A stretch of DNA of 64,000 nt from Pseudokineococcus lusitanus (GCF_003751265.1 NZ_RJKN01000001.1:62001-126000), one strand, 5' to 3'; shown: positions 9,590 through 19,532, numbered from the stretch's first letter. Program-made: numbers and translations. The notes: a model not told the origin generated them from the letters alone.

Positions 9590-10585
9590 GTGACTGCCCC
9601 CGAGCCGGTGCGCACCACCGCCGCCGCGGACCCGCGAGGCGGCCGGCCCAGCGGCCCGCTGCACCCCTCGGCCGACGGGGCGCCGCGTCGCTCGCGCGCC
9701 ATGGCGTTCGTCGCGCTGACGAAGCCGCGCATCATCGAGCTCCTGCTCATCACGACCGTGCCGACGATGTTCCTCGCCGCGGGGGGCTTCCCGCCGCTCG
9801 CGCTCGTCCTCGCCACGCTCGTGGGAGGGGCCCTGGCGGCCGGCAGCGCCAACACGCTCAACTGCTACGTCGACCGCGACATCGACGCCAAGATGGACCG
9901 CACCCGCGAGCGCCCGCTGGTGACCGGCGAGGTGACCCCCCGCGAGGCCCTCGTCTTCGGCGTCGGCCTGGGCGTCGTCGCCACCGCCTGGCTCGCGCTG
10001 CTCGTCAACGTGCTCTCGGCCGTCCTCGCCCTCGCGGCGATCGCCTTCTACCTCTTCGTCTACACCCTCGGGCTCAAGCGCCGGACGTCGCAGAACATCG
10101 TCTGGGGCGGCGCCGCCGGCTGCATGCCTGTCCTCATCGGCTGGTCGGCCGTGACCGGCTCGCTGGGGTGGACGCCGCTCGTCCTCTTCGGCGTCATCTT
10201 CCTCTGGACGCCCCCGCACTACTGGCCGCTGTCGATGCGGTACGCCCGCGACTACAGCTCCGTCGACGTGCCGATGCTCGGCGCCGTCGAGCGCCCGGGC
10301 CTCGTCGCCCGGCGGATCACCGCCTACTCGTGGGCGATGGTGGCCTGCTCGCTCCTGCTCGTGCCCGTGGCCGGCACGGGCCCCGTCTACACGCTCGGGG
10401 CCGTCGTGCTCGGCGCCTGGTTCCTCGTCGAGGTCCACGGCCTGCGCCGCCGTGCCGCCCGCGCGGACTCCTCGTCGGAGCCGGTCGCCACGGCGGGGGC
10501 GATGCGCGTGTTCCACGTCTCGATCTCCTACCTCACCCTCCTCTTCGTCGCCGTCGGCGTGGACCCCTTCGTCCCCTGGTGGTGA
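9590..10585 (+). CDS. ctaB: Protoheme IX farnesyltransferase (haem O synthase)
   Basis: Attaches a farnesyl group to haem b to make haem O, on the way to the haem A of aa3-type cytochrome oxidase. It belongs to the UbiA prenyltransferase superfamily. The 331-residue product has the first Asp-rich motif in [16 protein letters not shown] and a second in YARDYSSVD, with about eight or nine membrane segments between residues 40 and 330. The GTG start at 9590 gives a 35-residue cytosolic N-terminus; a later ATG just before FVALTKPRI is possible but would leave very little ahead of the first helix. ctaA, the next enzyme of the pathway, lies 1 kb away on the other strand. Confidence 0.95.
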   Translation: MTAPEPVRTTAAADPRGGRPSGPLHPSADGAPRRSRAMAFVALTKPRIIELLLITTVPTMFLAAGGFPPLALVLATLVGGALAAGSANTLNCYVDRDIDAKMDRTRERPLVTGEVTPREALVFGVGLGVVATAWLALLVNVLSAVLALAAIAFYLFVYTLGLKRRTSQNIVWGGAAGCMPVLIGWSAVTGSLGWTPLVLFGVIFLWTPPHYWPLSMRYARDYSSVDVPMLGAVERPGLVARRITAYSWAMVACSLLLVPVAGTGPVYTLGAVVLGAWFLVEVHGLRRRAARADSSSEPVATAGAMRVFHVSISYLTLLFVAVGVDPFVPWW

Positions 10586-10618
10586 CGTGACGCCCGGCCC
10601 CGGCCGGCCGCCGACGTG

Positions 10619-10657
10619 ACGACGCCGCCGCACCCCCTCGGGGTGCGGCGGCGTCGT
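10619..10657. terminator. Bidirectional hairpin behind ctaB
   Basis: A perfect 18-bp inverted repeat (10619-10636 and 10640-10657) with a CTC loop sits between the convergent ends of ctaB and the lipoprotein gene. Confidence 0.8.
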
Positions 10658-10679
10658 CGTGCCGGGTGGTGCGGGGCCG

Positions 10680-11444
10680 TCAGCCGTAGAGGTCGACGAC
10701 GACCCGGGGCGGGTCGCTGAGGCGGCTCACCGTGTACGGGACCTCCTCGGACAGGCCCACGACGACCTGCGCCTGGCCCTCGAAGACCCCGCCGACGTAG
10801 ACCTCCTCGACGAAGGACGTCCCGGAGCCGGGGGTCGAGCCGACGAGCTCCTCGACGCCGGTGTCGAAGGGGTAGCCGAGGCCGCGCACGAAGAGGTCGA
10901 GGTAGACCTCGCCGTCGACGTCGAGCGGCTCCAGCGACGTCTCCTGGACGGCCTCGTCGGTGTACCGGGAGAACCAGCCCGGCGCGGCGTCCGCGGGGGC
11001 GTCGGGCCCGGCGGCGAGCTCGACGACGACACGGTCGAAGCCCTCGTGGCGCGCGGTGCGGACCTCCACGACGGACAGCGCCCCCCCGGTGCCGGAGGAC
11101 TCCTGCTGCTCCGTCGTGGCCTCCTGCGGCACCTCGCCGCCGCCGCCGGGGGCGGGCGTCTCGTCCGCGGGGCCGTCCGTCGCGGACGGCTCCGGCTCCG
11201 GCTCCGTCGACGGCTCCGGGGAGGGCGACGGGGCGGAGGGGGACGGCGCCGGGCTCGGCGACGCCGAGGGGGACGGCGCGTCGGACGGGGTGACGACGGA
11301 GGGGGAGGAGGCGGGGCCGGCCGTGACCTCGTCGCCGCATCCGGCGACGAGGAGCAGGGCGGCGGCCGCGAGACCGGCGGCGGCGGCCCGGGCGGCGCGG
11401 CTCCCGGCGCGGCGCGCCGGTGCGGGGGAGGAGTTCTCGACCAT
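10680..11444 (-). CDS. AMIN-like domain lipoprotein
   Basis: A secreted lipoprotein of 254 residues. The N-terminus has an Ala/Leu-rich signal peptide ending in the lipobox LVAGC, so the mature protein should be anchored to the outer face of the membrane. A Pro/Ser/Glu-rich linker (about residues 35-105) follows, then a C-terminal beta-rich domain with blocks HEGFDRVVVEL and PRVVVDLYG typical of AMIN-like domains of actinobacterial envelope proteins. The ATG start at 11444 is chosen because it places a positive n-region directly ahead of the hydrophobic stretch; an in-frame start 22 codons upstream is less likely. The function is unknown; cell-wall binding is inferred from the domain class. 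Confidence 0.75.
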   Translation of the reverse strand: MVENSSPAPARRAGSRAARAAAAGLAAAALLLVAGCGDEVTAGPASSPSVVTPSDAPSPSASPSPAPSPSAPSPSPEPSTEPEPEPSATDGPADETPAPGGGGEVPQEATTEQQESSGTGGALSVVEVRTARHEGFDRVVVELAAGPDAPADAAPGWFSRYTDEAVQETSLEPLDVDGEVYLDLFVRGLGYPFDTGVEELVGSTPGSGTSFVEEVYVGGVFEGQAQVVVGLSEEVPYTVSRLSDPPRVVVDLYG

Positions 11445-11535
11445 GCCCCGATCTTCGACGCCCGCGGGGGCGCGGGTGACCACCTCGCGGTCACGATCTG
11501 CGCACATCACGTCACGATGTGCTCACGGCGGCGGC

Positions 11536-12540
11536 TCAGCGCGCGTCGGCACCCACGGCCGCGGGCGGGAGCCCGGCGGCGGCGTCCTCCGGCAGCCGCT
11601 CGCGCAGCCCCAGGACGAACGCCGTCGTCGCGACGACGAGCAGGGCCGCGCCGAGCATGTGGAGGCCCACGAGGAGCTCGGGCAGGCCCGTCAGGTACTG
11701 GACCCAGCCGACGACCCCCTGGCCGAGCACGACGCCGAGGACGACGAGGCCGCGGCGGCGCGCCCGGGCGGGCGCCCCCGTGCGCGCCAGGACGACGAGC
11801 AGCGCCACGAGCACGAGCACGAGGACGACGACGGCGTCGCCGTGGACCCGCGAGACGACGGCGGTGTCGAAGCCGAGGCGGGCGGGGTGCTCGGCGTCGC
11901 CCGAGTGCGGCCCGGACCCGGTGACCACGGTGCCGAGCGCGAGGACGAGGGCGACGAGCCCCACGAGCACGCCGGCCAGGCGGCGGGCGGCGGGCGCGAC
12001 GAGGGGGCGCCGCGGGCCGTCGGCCCCCTCGCGCACGCGCAGCAGCAGGGCGGTGGAGGCGGCGACGAGCCCCATGGAGACGAGGAAGTGGACGGCCACG
12101 GTGGCCGGGTGGAGCTGCGTGAGCACCGTGACGCCGCCGATGGCCGCCTGCAGCACGACACCGACGAGCGGGGCGGCGCCGAGCGGCAGCAGCGTGGCCG
12201 GCCGCCGGTCGGTGAGCACGAGCCGGGCGACGACGACGAGGGCCGTCACGGCCGCCAGGCCGACGACGAAGGTGAGCAGCCGGTTGGCGAACTCGATGTC
12301 GTCGTGGAGGCCCATCTCCGGGTTGTAGACCGGCGTGTAGGAGCCGGCGACGCAGTGCGGCCAGGTGGGGCAGCCCAGCCCCGAGCCCGTCAGCCGGACG
12401 GCGCCGCCGGTGACGACGATGCCCACCTGGGCGACGAGGTTCACCACGAGCGGGACGACGACCCAGCGCGGGGCGGCCGACCGGGCCGGGCCGGTGCCGG
12501 CGGGGCGACCCGCCGTCGCGAGCGGGGGAGAGCTGGTCAC
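11536..12540 (-). CDS. ctaA: Haem A synthase (COX15/CtaA family)
   Basis: Oxidises haem O to haem A for cytochrome oxidase. The 334-residue product has eight predicted membrane helices and the family block GCPTWPHC with its cysteine pair in the first loop. Candidate haem-ligand histidines occur in the helices (for example in LHPATVAVHF, in VHGDAVV and near the C-terminus in GLHMLG). The start at GTG 12540 is supported by a TACCCT hexamer exactly 6 nt upstream, so the transcript is probably leaderless. It is tail-to-tail with nothing and lies in front of the exporter genes, as in the mycobacterial order. Confidence 0.93.
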   Translation of the reverse strand: MTSSPPLATAGRPAGTGPARSAAPRWVVVPLVVNLVAQVGIVVTGGAVRLTGSGLGCPTWPHCVAGSYTPVYNPEMGLHDDIEFANRLLTFVVGLAAVTALVVVARLVLTDRRPATLLPLGAAPLVGVVLQAAIGGVTVLTQLHPATVAVHFLVSMGLVAASTALLLRVREGADGPRRPLVAPAARRLAGVLVGLVALVLALGTVVTGSGPHSGDAEHPARLGFDTAVVSRVHGDAVVVLVLVLVALLVVLARTGAPARARRRGLVVLGVVLGQGVVGWVQYLTGLPELLVGLHMLGAALLVVATTAFVLGLRERLPEDAAAGLPPAAVGADAR

Positions 12541-12546
12541 CCGCCC

Positions 12547-12552
12547 AGGGTA
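12547..12552 (-). promoter_or_regulatory. -10 hexamer of ctaA (leaderless)
   Basis: TACCCT on the minus strand, 6 nt from the GTG start of ctaA. Transcription would begin at or next to the start codon. No clear -35 element. Confidence 0.5.
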
Positions 12553-12619
12553 CGGCGGCGTCCCCGGCGCCCCGGCCGCCCCCACGACGTCCGCCCGCGG
12601 GCCCGCCGCCGCCGGCGGG

Positions 12620-13396
12620 TCAGTCCCAGCGGAACCAGCGGCGCGCCGCCAGCGTGGCGACGACCGCCCAGGCGAGCAGGACGCCGAGGGCCGCCAGGTC
12701 CAGCGACCCGTCGAGGGACGCCTGCCGCAGGCCCTCGCCGAGGGCCCCCGACGGCAGCACGTGGACGAGCACGCCCCACGCGCCGGGGAGGACGTCGGCG
12801 GGCACGACGACGCCCCCGCCGACGAGGAGCGCGGCCCACACGAGGTTGGCCACGGCGAGGACCGCCTCCGCGCGCAGCGTGCCGGCCAGGAGCAGCGCCA
12901 GCGCCGTCAGCGCGGCCGTGGCCACGAGGACGAGCAGCGCGCCCGGCAGCAGGCCGACCGGGTCGGGGCGCCAGCCGACCGCCAGCGCCACGCCGCCGAG
13001 GAGGACCACCTGGACCGCCTCGACGGCGAGGACCCCGAGCACGCGCCCGGCCAGCAGGCCGCCGCGGCCGAGCGGCGTCGTCGCCAGCAGCCGCAGCACG
13101 CCGCTGCGGCGGTCGAAGCCCGTGGCGATGGCCTGGCCCGTGAAGGCCGTCGAGAGGACGGCCAGGGCGAGGACGCCGGGGGCGACGACGTCGACCGGGC
13201 GCTCGCCGGGGGCCAGGCCCAGGTCGACGATCTCGGTGCGCGACAGGCCGACGAGGACCAGCGCGGGCAGGACGAGCGTCAGCAGGACCTGCTCGGCGTT
13301 GCGGAGCATCGTCCCCGCCTCCCAGCGGGCCTGCGCGAGCACCCGGGCGACCGGCGGGGCCGGGGCGGGCGCGGGCGCCGGGGCGGGGGCGGTCAT
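12620..13396 (-). CDS. ABC-2 type exporter permease
   Basis: Membrane component of an ABC-2 family exporter, 258 residues. An 18-residue Pro/Ala-rich N-terminal tail is followed by about six membrane helices, with the family-typical cytosolic block [19 protein letters not shown] between the second and third. The ATG start overlaps the stop of the ATPase gene (ATGA), so the two are translated as a pair. Homologues sit at the same place beside ctaA in mycobacteria (Rv1457c/Rv1458c region). The substrate is unknown; a link to haem or cytochrome maturation has been suggested only by neighbourhood. Confidence 0.88.
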   Translation of the reverse strand: MTAPAPAPAPAPAPPVARVLAQARWEAGTMLRNAEQVLLTLVLPALVLVGLSRTEIVDLGLAPGERPVDVVAPGVLALAVLSTAFTGQAIATGFDRRSGVLRLLATTPLGRGGLLAGRVLGVLAVEAVQVVLLGGVALAVGWRPDPVGLLPGALLVLVATAALTALALLLAGTLRAEAVLAVANLVWAALLVGGGVVVPADVLPGAWGVLVHVLPSGALGEGLRQASLDGSLDLAALGVLLAWAVVATLAARRWFRWD

Positions 13397-14352
13397 CGCA
13401 GGCTCCGTCCGGTGAGGTCGAGGAATACCTCCTCGAGGCTGGGGCGCCCGACGACGAGCGCGTCCGGCATCACCCCCCGGGCGGCGCACCACGAGGTCAC
13501 GCCCGCCACGACCTGCGGGTCGACGACCCCCGAGACGACGTAGCTGCCGGGCGTCGGCTCGCTGACGACGACGTCCTCCGACAGCGCCCGGCGCAGCGGG
13601 TCGAGGTCCATGCCCGCCCCGGCGGTGAAGCGCAGGGACGCCGCGGACCGGGCGACGAGGACCTGCGGCGGTCCCGCGGCGAGGGCCCTGCCCCCGTCGA
13701 CGATGACGACGGACGTGGCGAGGCGCTCGGCCTCGTCGAGGTCGTGGGTCGTCAGCAGCACGCCGGTGCCCCCGGCGACGACCTCGCGGACGAGGTCCTG
13801 GACGACGAGGCGCGCCGCCGGGTCCATGCCCGCGGTCGGCTCGTCGAGGAAGAGGAGCCGGGGCCGGCCGACGAGGGCCGCCGCCAGCGCGAGGCGCTGC
13901 CGCTGCCCGCCGGACAGCCGCCGGACGGGCGTGCGGGCGGCGGCGTGGAGCCCGAGCCGGTCGGCGAGCTCGTCGACGTCCCGCGGGGCGGCGTGCAGCC
14001 GTGCGAGGTGGCGCAGCAGCCGCAGCGGCCGGGCGGAGGTGGGCAGGCCGCCGTCCTGCAGCATCGCCCCGACGGCGGCGCGGTGCTGCGGGTCCTCCCC
14101 GGCGCCGGGCATCTCCCGGCCGAGGACCTCGACGCGACCGGCGTCCGGGCGGCGCAGCCCGAGGCAGCACTCGACGGTCGTCGTCTTGCCGGCGCCGTTG
14201 GGACCGAGGAGCGCGGTGATGCCGCCCGGCTCCACGTCGAGGTCGAGGCCGTCCACGGCGAGGGCACGGCTGCCGCCGGCGTAGCGCTTGACGAGCCCGC
14301 GCACGCGCAGCGCGGCCCCGGCGGACGGGGAGCCGTCCGGAGGACCACCCAC
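13393..14352 (-). CDS. ABC exporter ATP-binding protein
   Basis: Drives the permease encoded by the next gene. The 319-residue product has Walker [11 protein letters not shown], signature [12 protein letters not shown], Walker [13 protein letters not shown] and the switch histidine in LTTHDLDEA. After the ATPase core a 70-residue C-terminal extension follows, as in the DrrA-like group. Start GTG 14352 is chosen because it puts about 20 residues ahead of the domain and a TAGGCT hexamer lies 8 nt upstream. It is divergent from sufR. Substrate unknown. Confidence 0.88.
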   Translation of the reverse strand: MGGPPDGSPSAGAALRVRGLVKRYAGGSRALAVDGLDLDVEPGGITALLGPNGAGKTTTVECCLGLRRPDAGRVEVLGREMPGAGEDPQHRAAVGAMLQDGGLPTSARPLRLLRHLARLHAAPRDVDELADRLGLHAAARTPVRRLSGGQRQRLALAAALVGRPRLLFLDEPTAGMDPAARLVVQDLVREVVAGGTGVLLTTHDLDEAERLATSVVIVDGGRALAAGPPQVLVARSAASLRFTAGAGMDLDPLRRALSEDVVVSEPTPGSYVVSGVVDPQVVAGVTSWCAARGVMPDALVVGRPSLEEVFLDLTGRSLR

Positions 14353-14444
14353 GGCGCCGGAGCCTACGTCGGCCGCGGCCCCCCGCCCGCCGCCGGGGCG
14401 GGGGACCCCCGGACGGGGACGACCCGCGGGAGGGCGGCCAGGCA

Positions 14445-14492
14445 AGGGCAGCCTCACTGGACGCGCCCCGAGATTTCGTCACACTGGCGTCA
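14445..14492 (+). promoter_or_regulatory. sufR-suf operon control region
   Basis: CACACT (14480-14485) lies 6 nt before the sufR ATG and could be the -10 of a leaderless transcript. ACACT at 14481-14485 followed after 5 nt by CATGA partly resembles the ACACT-N5-TGTGA site reported for mycobacterial SufR; it would cover the start codon. Upstream, AGGGCAGCCTCAC (14445-14457) matches 10 of 13 positions of the core of a DtxR/IdeR iron box. All three are weak single-site matches. Confidence 0.35.
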
Positions 14493-15310
14493 TGAAACCC
14501 GCCGGGAGCACGCGCGCCACGGCGCCGTCCCCCGGTCGGGCCGACGGCGCCGTCCCCACCCGCGAGCGGGTCCTCGCCGTCGTCGTCGAGCACGGCCCCG
14601 TCACCGTGGGCCGTGTCGCCGAGGTCCTCGGCCTCACGCCCGCCGGCGTCCGGCGCCACCTGGAGGCGATGGCCCTCGAGGGCCTCGTCGCCGACCGGCG
14701 CGACCGCGGCGCCGCCCCCGGCGCCCCCGGCCGGCCCGGACGCCCGGCCCGCGCGTGGACGGCCACGCCGCCCGCGCCCGCCGCCGCCCCGGGCACGGGG
14801 GACGGCCACGGGGCCCTGGCCGTCGACCTCCTCGACCACCTGGCCGAGACCGACGGCCCCGAGGGCGTCCGCGCCTACGCCCGGCGCCGCGCGCAGCAGC
14901 TGCGGGAGCGGTACGCGCCCGCCGTGGCGGCCGCCGGACCGACCGTCCGCGAGCGGGCGGAGGCCCTGGCCGGCGCCCTGCGAGCCGACGGGTACGCCGG
15001 CAGCACCCGGCCCGTGGACACGGGAACAGGGGTCGCCGCCGTCCAGTTGTGCCAGGGGCGGTGCCCGCTGCACGCCGCCGCGACCGCCCACCCCGAGCTG
15101 TGCTCGGCCGAGGCGGAGGCGTTCTCCGACCTCCTGGGGGTCGGGACCCACCGCCTGGCCACCATCGGCGGCGGGGCCCACGCCTGCACCACGCACGTCC
15201 CGCTGGCAGCTCCGGCCCCCCGGCCGGCCGCCAGGGGAGCCCGGGTCCCCACCCGTCCCGGCACCCAGACCCGTACGACCTCGAGCAGTCCGGAGGGACA
15301 CCGCCGATGA
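14492..15310 (+). CDS. sufR: Fe-S cluster-sensing repressor SufR
   Basis: A winged-helix ArsR-like regulator that holds an Fe-S cluster and represses the suf operon when clusters are sufficient. The 272-residue product has an N-terminal helix-turn-helix (about residues 25-75, block [22 protein letters not shown]) and a C-terminal Cys cluster with three cysteines in [10 protein letters not shown]...PELC, matching the cluster-ligand region of the family. ATG 14492 is chosen because the domain begins about 20 residues later and a possible promoter sits just ahead. The stop overlaps the sufB start by 4 bases (ATGA). Last 40 residues are low complexity. Confidence 0.92.
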   Translation: MKPAGSTRATAPSPGRADGAVPTRERVLAVVVEHGPVTVGRVAEVLGLTPAGVRRHLEAMALEGLVADRRDRGAAPGAPGRPGRPARAWTATPPAPAAAPGTGDGHGALAVDLLDHLAETDGPEGVRAYARRRAQQLRERYAPAVAAAGPTVRERAEALAGALRADGYAGSTRPVDTGTGVAAVQLCQGRCPLHAAATAHPELCSAEAEAFSDLLGVGTHRLATIGGGAHACTTHVPLAAPAPRPAARGARVPTRPGTQTRTTSSSPEGHRR

Positions 15311-16728
15311 GCACCGACGTCGAAGCACTCAACCCCGAGCTGAAGGGCATCGGCACCTACTCCTACGGGTGGTCCGACTCCGACACCGCCGGCGCGACCG
15401 CCCGCCGCGGCGTCGACGCGGACGTCGTCGCCAACATCTCCGGGCTCAAGAACGAGCCCGAGTGGATGCTGCGCACCCGCCAGAAGGCGCTCAAGATGTT
15501 CGCCCGCAAGCCCATGCCGTCCTGGGGCAGCGACCTCGACGGCATCGACTTCGACAACATCAAGTACTTCGTGCGCTCCACGGAGAAGCAGGCCACGTCG
15601 TGGGAGGACCTGCCGGAGGACATCCGCAGCACCTACGACCGCCTCGGCATCCCCGAGGCCGAGAAGCAGCGCCTCGTCTCCGGCGTCGCCGCCCAGTACG
15701 AGTCGGAGGTCGTCTACCACCAGATCCGCGAGGACCTGGAGGAGAAGGGTGTCATCTTCGTCGACACCGACACGGGCCTGCGCGAGCACGAGGAGCTCTT
15801 CAAGGAGTACTTCGGCTCCGTCATCCCGCCCGGCGACAACAAGTTCGCCGCGCTCAACACCGCGGTGTGGTCCGGCGGCTCCTTCATCTACGTGCCCCCG
15901 GGCGTCCACGTCGACATCCCGCTCCAGGCCTACTTCCGGATCAACACCGAGAACATGGGCCAGTTCGAGCGGACGCTGATCATCGCCGACGAGGGCTCGT
16001 ACGTGCACTACGTCGAGGGCTGCACGGCCCCCATCTACAAGAGCGACTCGCTGCACTCGGCCGTCGTGGAGATCGTCGTGAAGAAGGACGCCCGCGTCCG
16101 CTACACGACCATCCAGAACTGGTCGAACAACGTCTACAACCTTGTCACCAAGCGGGCCACCGCCGCCGAGGGCGCCACCATGGAGTGGGTCGACGGCAAC
16201 ATCGGCTCCAAGGTGACGATGAAGTACCCGGCGATCTTCCTCATGGGGGAGGGCGCCAAGGGCGAGACGCTGTCCATCGCCTTCGCCGGCGAGGGCCAGC
16301 ACCAGGACGCCGGCGCCAAGATGGTGCACGCGGCCCCGCGCACGTCGTCGTCGATCATCAGCAAGTCCGTGGCCCGCGGCGGCGGCCGCACGTCCTACCG
16401 GGGCCTCGTGCAGGTCCTCGAGGGCGCGCACCACTCCGCCTCGACGGTCCGCTGCGACGCGCTGCTCGTCGACCAGATCAGCCGCTCGGACACCTACCCC
16501 TACGTCGACGTCCGCGAGGACGACGTGCAGATGGGGCACGAGGCCACGGTCTCCAAGGTGAGCGAGGACCAGCTCTTCTACCTCATGTCCCGCGGCATGG
16601 CCGAGGACGAGGCCATGGCGATGATCGTGCGCGGCTTCGTCGAGCCGATCGCCCGCGAGCTGCCCATGGAGTACGCCCTCGAGCTCAACCGGCTCATCGA
16701 GTTGCAGATGGAGGGCGCGGTCGGCTGA
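15307..16728 (+). CDS. sufB: Fe-S cluster assembly protein SufB
   Basis: Scaffold subunit of the SufBC2D complex on which new Fe-S clusters are built, in the cytosol. The 473-residue length and the family blocks [34 protein letters not shown] and [16 protein letters not shown] are all present. Cys and Glu residues in the beta-helix core ([18 protein letters not shown]) include the likely cluster and sulfur-acceptor positions. The start overlaps the sufR stop, so repressor and scaffold are translated together. No oddity seen. Confidence 0.97.
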   Translation: MSTDVEALNPELKGIGTYSYGWSDSDTAGATARRGVDADVVANISGLKNEPEWMLRTRQKALKMFARKPMPSWGSDLDGIDFDNIKYFVRSTEKQATSWEDLPEDIRSTYDRLGIPEAEKQRLVSGVAAQYESEVVYHQIREDLEEKGVIFVDTDTGLREHEELFKEYFGSVIPPGDNKFAALNTAVWSGGSFIYVPPGVHVDIPLQAYFRINTENMGQFERTLIIADEGSYVHYVEGCTAPIYKSDSLHSAVVEIVVKKDARVRYTTIQNWSNNVYNLVTKRATAAEGATMEWVDGNIGSKVTMKYPAIFLMGEGAKGETLSIAFAGEGQHQDAGAKMVHAAPRTSSSIISKSVARGGGRTSYRGLVQVLEGAHHSASTVRCDALLVDQISRSDTYPYVDVREDDVQMGHEATVSKVSEDQLFYLMSRGMAEDEAMAMIVRGFVEPIARELPMEYALELNRLIELQMEGAVG

Positions 16729-16868
16729 CGCCGCCCCCTCCCGCGGCGCCAGCCGCACGCCCCGTGCGGGGCACCGCGCCCGGACCGGGCGGGTGCCCCG
16801 CACGGGCGCGGCACCACCTGATCGACCAGCACGCCCGTCAACCCCGCCCACCCCGCGAGGAGCACGCC

Positions 16869-18260
16869 ATCAGCACCGCCGACACCCGCGACCACGCGAC
16901 CACGACGAGCCCGTCCGCGACGTCCGAGCAGGGCGCCGCGCAGGTCGCCGACGCGGTCGACGCCCGGCAGGAGCACGCCGTCGACCACGCGGCCGACGCG
17001 CCCGCCGCCGTGACGCTGGACTCCTCCCGGACGCCGGGCCCCGGCTACGACGCGAGCGCCGCCGCGGTCGCCGCGGCCGGCGAGGCCGTCCTCGAGCCGA
17101 CCCGCGGCGAGCGGCGCCGCTCCTTCGACGCCGCCGACTTCGCCGTCCCCACGGGCCGCGAGGAGGTGTGGCGCTTCACGCCGCTCGACCGGCTGCAGGG
17201 CCTCCTCGACGGCCTCGACGCGACGGACGACGCCCGCGAGGTGACCGTCGACGCCCCCGAGGGCGTCCACGTCGGCACGCTCGCCCGCGGCGAGGCCCCG
17301 CGCGGCACGGCCCTGGTCCCCGAGGACCGCGCGGCCGCGCTGGCCGACGAGGCCGCGACGGAGGCCACCCACGTGCGGGTGCCGAAGGAGCTCGAGCTCG
17401 ACGTGCCCGTCCACGTCCGCGTCGTGGGCCGCCCCGGCAGCCGCGGCGCCGGCCACCTCGTCGTCGAGGCGGAGCGCCACTCGCGCGCCGTCGTCGTCGT
17501 CGAGCACACCGGCGGCGGCCTGCAGGCCGACGCCGTCGAGGTCGTCCTCGGCGAGGGCGCCCAGCTCACCGTCGTGAGCCTGCAGCTGTGGGACGACGAG
17601 GCCGTCCACGTCGCCCAGCAGGAGGCCCTGCTCGGCAAGGACGCCCGATACCGCCACATCGCGGTCACGCTCGGCGGCTCCCTCGTACGGCTGTCCTCGA
17701 CCTCGCGGTACGCCGGCCCCGGCGGCGAGGCCGAGATGCTCGGCGTCTACTTCGCGGACGCCGGCCAGCACCTCGAGCACCGCTCCTTCGTCGACCACGC
17801 GCAGCCCCGCTGCACGAGCGACGTCCGCTACAAGGGCGCGCTGCAGGGCGAGACCGCCCGCACCGTCTGGGTCGGCGACGTCCTCATCCGCGCCGCGGCG
17901 CAGGGCACCGACTCCTACGAGCTCAACCGCAACCTCGTCCTCACCGACGGCGCCCGCGCCGACTCGGTCCCCAACCTCGAGATCGAGACGGGCGACATCG
18001 AGGGCGCCGGGCACGCCAGCGCGACCGGCCGCTTCGACGACGAGCAGCTCTTCTACCTGCAGTCGCGCGGCCTCCCCGAGGACGTCGCCCGCCGCCTCGT
18101 CGTCCGCGGCTTCTTCGCCGACGTCGTCCAGCGCATCGGTGTCGCCGAGGTGTCCGACACGGTCATGGAGCTCATCGACGCCGAGCTGGACCTCGCCGTC
18201 GGCCCGGCCGCGGTCGCGCCGGAGGCGCTCGCCGTCGCCGCCACGGGGACGGGCGCGTGA
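16869..18260 (+). CDS. sufD: Fe-S cluster assembly protein SufD, apparent ATC start
   Basis: Partner of SufB in the SufBC2D scaffold. The conserved region starts at DFAVPTGREEVWRFTPL and ends with the SufB/D-type block QLFYLQSRGLPEDVARRLVVRGF. No ATG, GTG or TTG in this frame lies in the gap after sufB. GAGGAG at 16857-16862 is spaced 6 nt from ATC at 16869, and all 48 codons from there to the first GTG (17010) end in G or C, while the codons just before ATC do not. I therefore annotate an ATC start (463 residues). A start at GTG 17010 (416 residues) would keep the whole conserved domain but has no ribosome binding site. Confidence 0.85.
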   Translation: MSTADTRDHATTTSPSATSEQGAAQVADAVDARQEHAVDHAADAPAAVTLDSSRTPGPGYDASAAAVAAAGEAVLEPTRGERRRSFDAADFAVPTGREEVWRFTPLDRLQGLLDGLDATDDAREVTVDAPEGVHVGTLARGEAPRGTALVPEDRAAALADEAATEATHVRVPKELELDVPVHVRVVGRPGSRGAGHLVVEAERHSRAVVVVEHTGGGLQADAVEVVLGEGAQLTVVSLQLWDDEAVHVAQQEALLGKDARYRHIAVTLGGSLVRLSSTSRYAGPGGEAEMLGVYFADAGQHLEHRSFVDHAQPRCTSDVRYKGALQGETARTVWVGDVLIRAAAQGTDSYELNRNLVLTDGARADSVPNLEIETGDIEGAGHASATGRFDDEQLFYLQSRGLPEDVARRLVVRGFFADVVQRIGVAEVSDTVMELIDAELDLAVGPAAVAPEALAVAATGTGA

Positions 18261-18616
18261 GCCTCGTCCGCGTGCTCGCCGAGCACGACCTCGAGCCCGG
18301 CTCCCTGCGGGCCGTCGAGGTCCGCGGCGAGGACGGCACGCTGCTGCCCGTCGTCGTCGTCCGCGCCGAGGACGGCGGCTACCACGCCCTCGGCGACGAG
18401 TGCTCGCACCAGAGCGTCCTGCTCTCCGAGGGCGACGACGACGCCGTCGAGGGCTGCAGCGTCGAGTGCTGGCTGCACGGCTCGCGCTTCGACCTGCGGA
18501 CCGGGCGCCCGTCGGGCCCGCCGGCCGTCTCGCCCGTGCCCGTCTACCGCTGCGAGGTGAGCGACGGGGACGTCCTCGTCGACGTCGACCAGCGGCAGCA
18601 GGCCGGCGCGGCCTGA
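18257..18616 (+). CDS. Rieske-type [2Fe-2S] ferredoxin of the suf operon
   Basis: A small cytosolic Rieske protein of 119 residues, of the non-haem iron oxygenase ferredoxin family. The two cluster-binding pairs are visible as CSH (in GDECSHQSV) and C-x2-H (in VECWLHGSRFD). A gene of this family is inserted between sufD and sufC in many actinobacteria; an electron-supply role in cluster assembly is inferred only from this position. The GTG start overlaps the sufD stop by 4 bases. The N-terminus has no signal peptide. Confidence 0.92.
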   Translation: MSLVRVLAEHDLEPGSLRAVEVRGEDGTLLPVVVVRAEDGGYHALGDECSHQSVLLSEGDDDAVEGCSVECWLHGSRFDLRTGRPSGPPAVSPVPVYRCEVSDGDVLVDVDQRQQAGAA

Positions 18617-18715
18617 GCCGCCCGCACCACGCAGCGCACCACCCAGCACCACCCCACCGAGACCACCCGGGCGCCCTGCCGGCGCCCCCACAGCCCCCGA
18701 GGGCGAGGAGATGGC

Positions 18716-19480
18716 ATGGCCACCCTGGAGATCCGCGACCTGCACGTCCGCGTCGAGACCGACGGCGAGCCCACCGAGATCCTCAAGGGCGTCGACCTGA
18801 CCGTGGAGTCGGGCCAGACGCACGCGATCATGGGCCCCAACGGCTCCGGCAAGTCCACCCTGGCGTACTCCATCGCCGGGCACCCCAAGTACACGATCAC
18901 CGGCGGCACGGTGACGCTCGACGGCGAGGACGTCCTCGCGATGAGCGTCGACGAGCGCGCCCGCGCCGGCCTCTTCCTCGCCATGCAGTACCCGGTCGAG
19001 GTGCCCGGCGTCACCGTCTCCAACTTCCTCCGCACGGCCAAGACCGCGATCGACGGCGAGGCGCCCGCGCTCCGCCACTGGGTCAAGGACGTCAAGCGGG
19101 CCATGGCCGACCTCAAGATGGACCCGGCCTTCGCGGAGCGGAACGTCAACGAGGGCTTCTCCGGCGGCGAGAAGAAGCGCCACGAGATCCTCCAGATGGA
19201 GCTCCTCAAGCCGAAGTTCGCCGTCCTCGACGAGACCGACTCCGGCCTCGACGTCGACGCGCTGAAGGTCGTCTCCGACGGCGTCAACCGCGTCCGCGAG
19301 GGCGGCGAGGTGGGCGTCCTGCTCATCACCCACTACACGCGGATCCTGCGCTACGTCCGCCCGGACGTCGTCCACGTCTTCGTCGCCGGCCGCGTCGCCG
19401 AGACCGGTGGCCCCGAGCTGGCCGACGAGCTCGAGGAGAACGGCTACGACCGCTTCGTCCAGGCCGTCACCCCGGCCTGA
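18716..19480 (+). CDS. sufC: Fe-S cluster assembly ATPase SufC
   Basis: ABC-type ATPase that drives conformational change in the SufBCD scaffold. The 254-residue product has Walker A GPNGSGKSTLAY, the SufC-type signature FSGGEKKRHEILQ, Walker B FAVLDETDSGLD and the late block LLITHYTRIL. ATG 18716 is spaced 5 nt from a GAGGAG ribosome binding site. An ATG 5 bases earlier is in another frame. The gene is 100 bases downstream of the ferredoxin and 52 bases ahead of sufT; sufS and sufU, which normally follow sufC here, are missing. Confidence 0.97.
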   Translation: MATLEIRDLHVRVETDGEPTEILKGVDLTVESGQTHAIMGPNGSGKSTLAYSIAGHPKYTITGGTVTLDGEDVLAMSVDERARAGLFLAMQYPVEVPGVTVSNFLRTAKTAIDGEAPALRHWVKDVKRAMADLKMDPAFAERNVNEGFSGGEKKRHEILQMELLKPKFAVLDETDSGLDVDALKVVSDGVNRVREGGEVGVLLITHYTRILRYVRPDVVHVFVAGRVAETGGPELADELEENGYDRFVQAVTPA

Positions 19481-19532
19481 CCGTCCGGCAGCACCGCACC
19501 GCCCGCCCGCACCGCAGGTCCAGGAGGACACC

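Noticed and set aside
6928-10633. Open frames of more than 1200 codons on both strands across tkt and ctaB
   Set aside because: They overlap well-supported genes in other frames, consist of Arg/Gly/Ala/Pro-rich low-complexity sequence and show no domain. They are shadows caused by the lack of A/T-rich stop codons.
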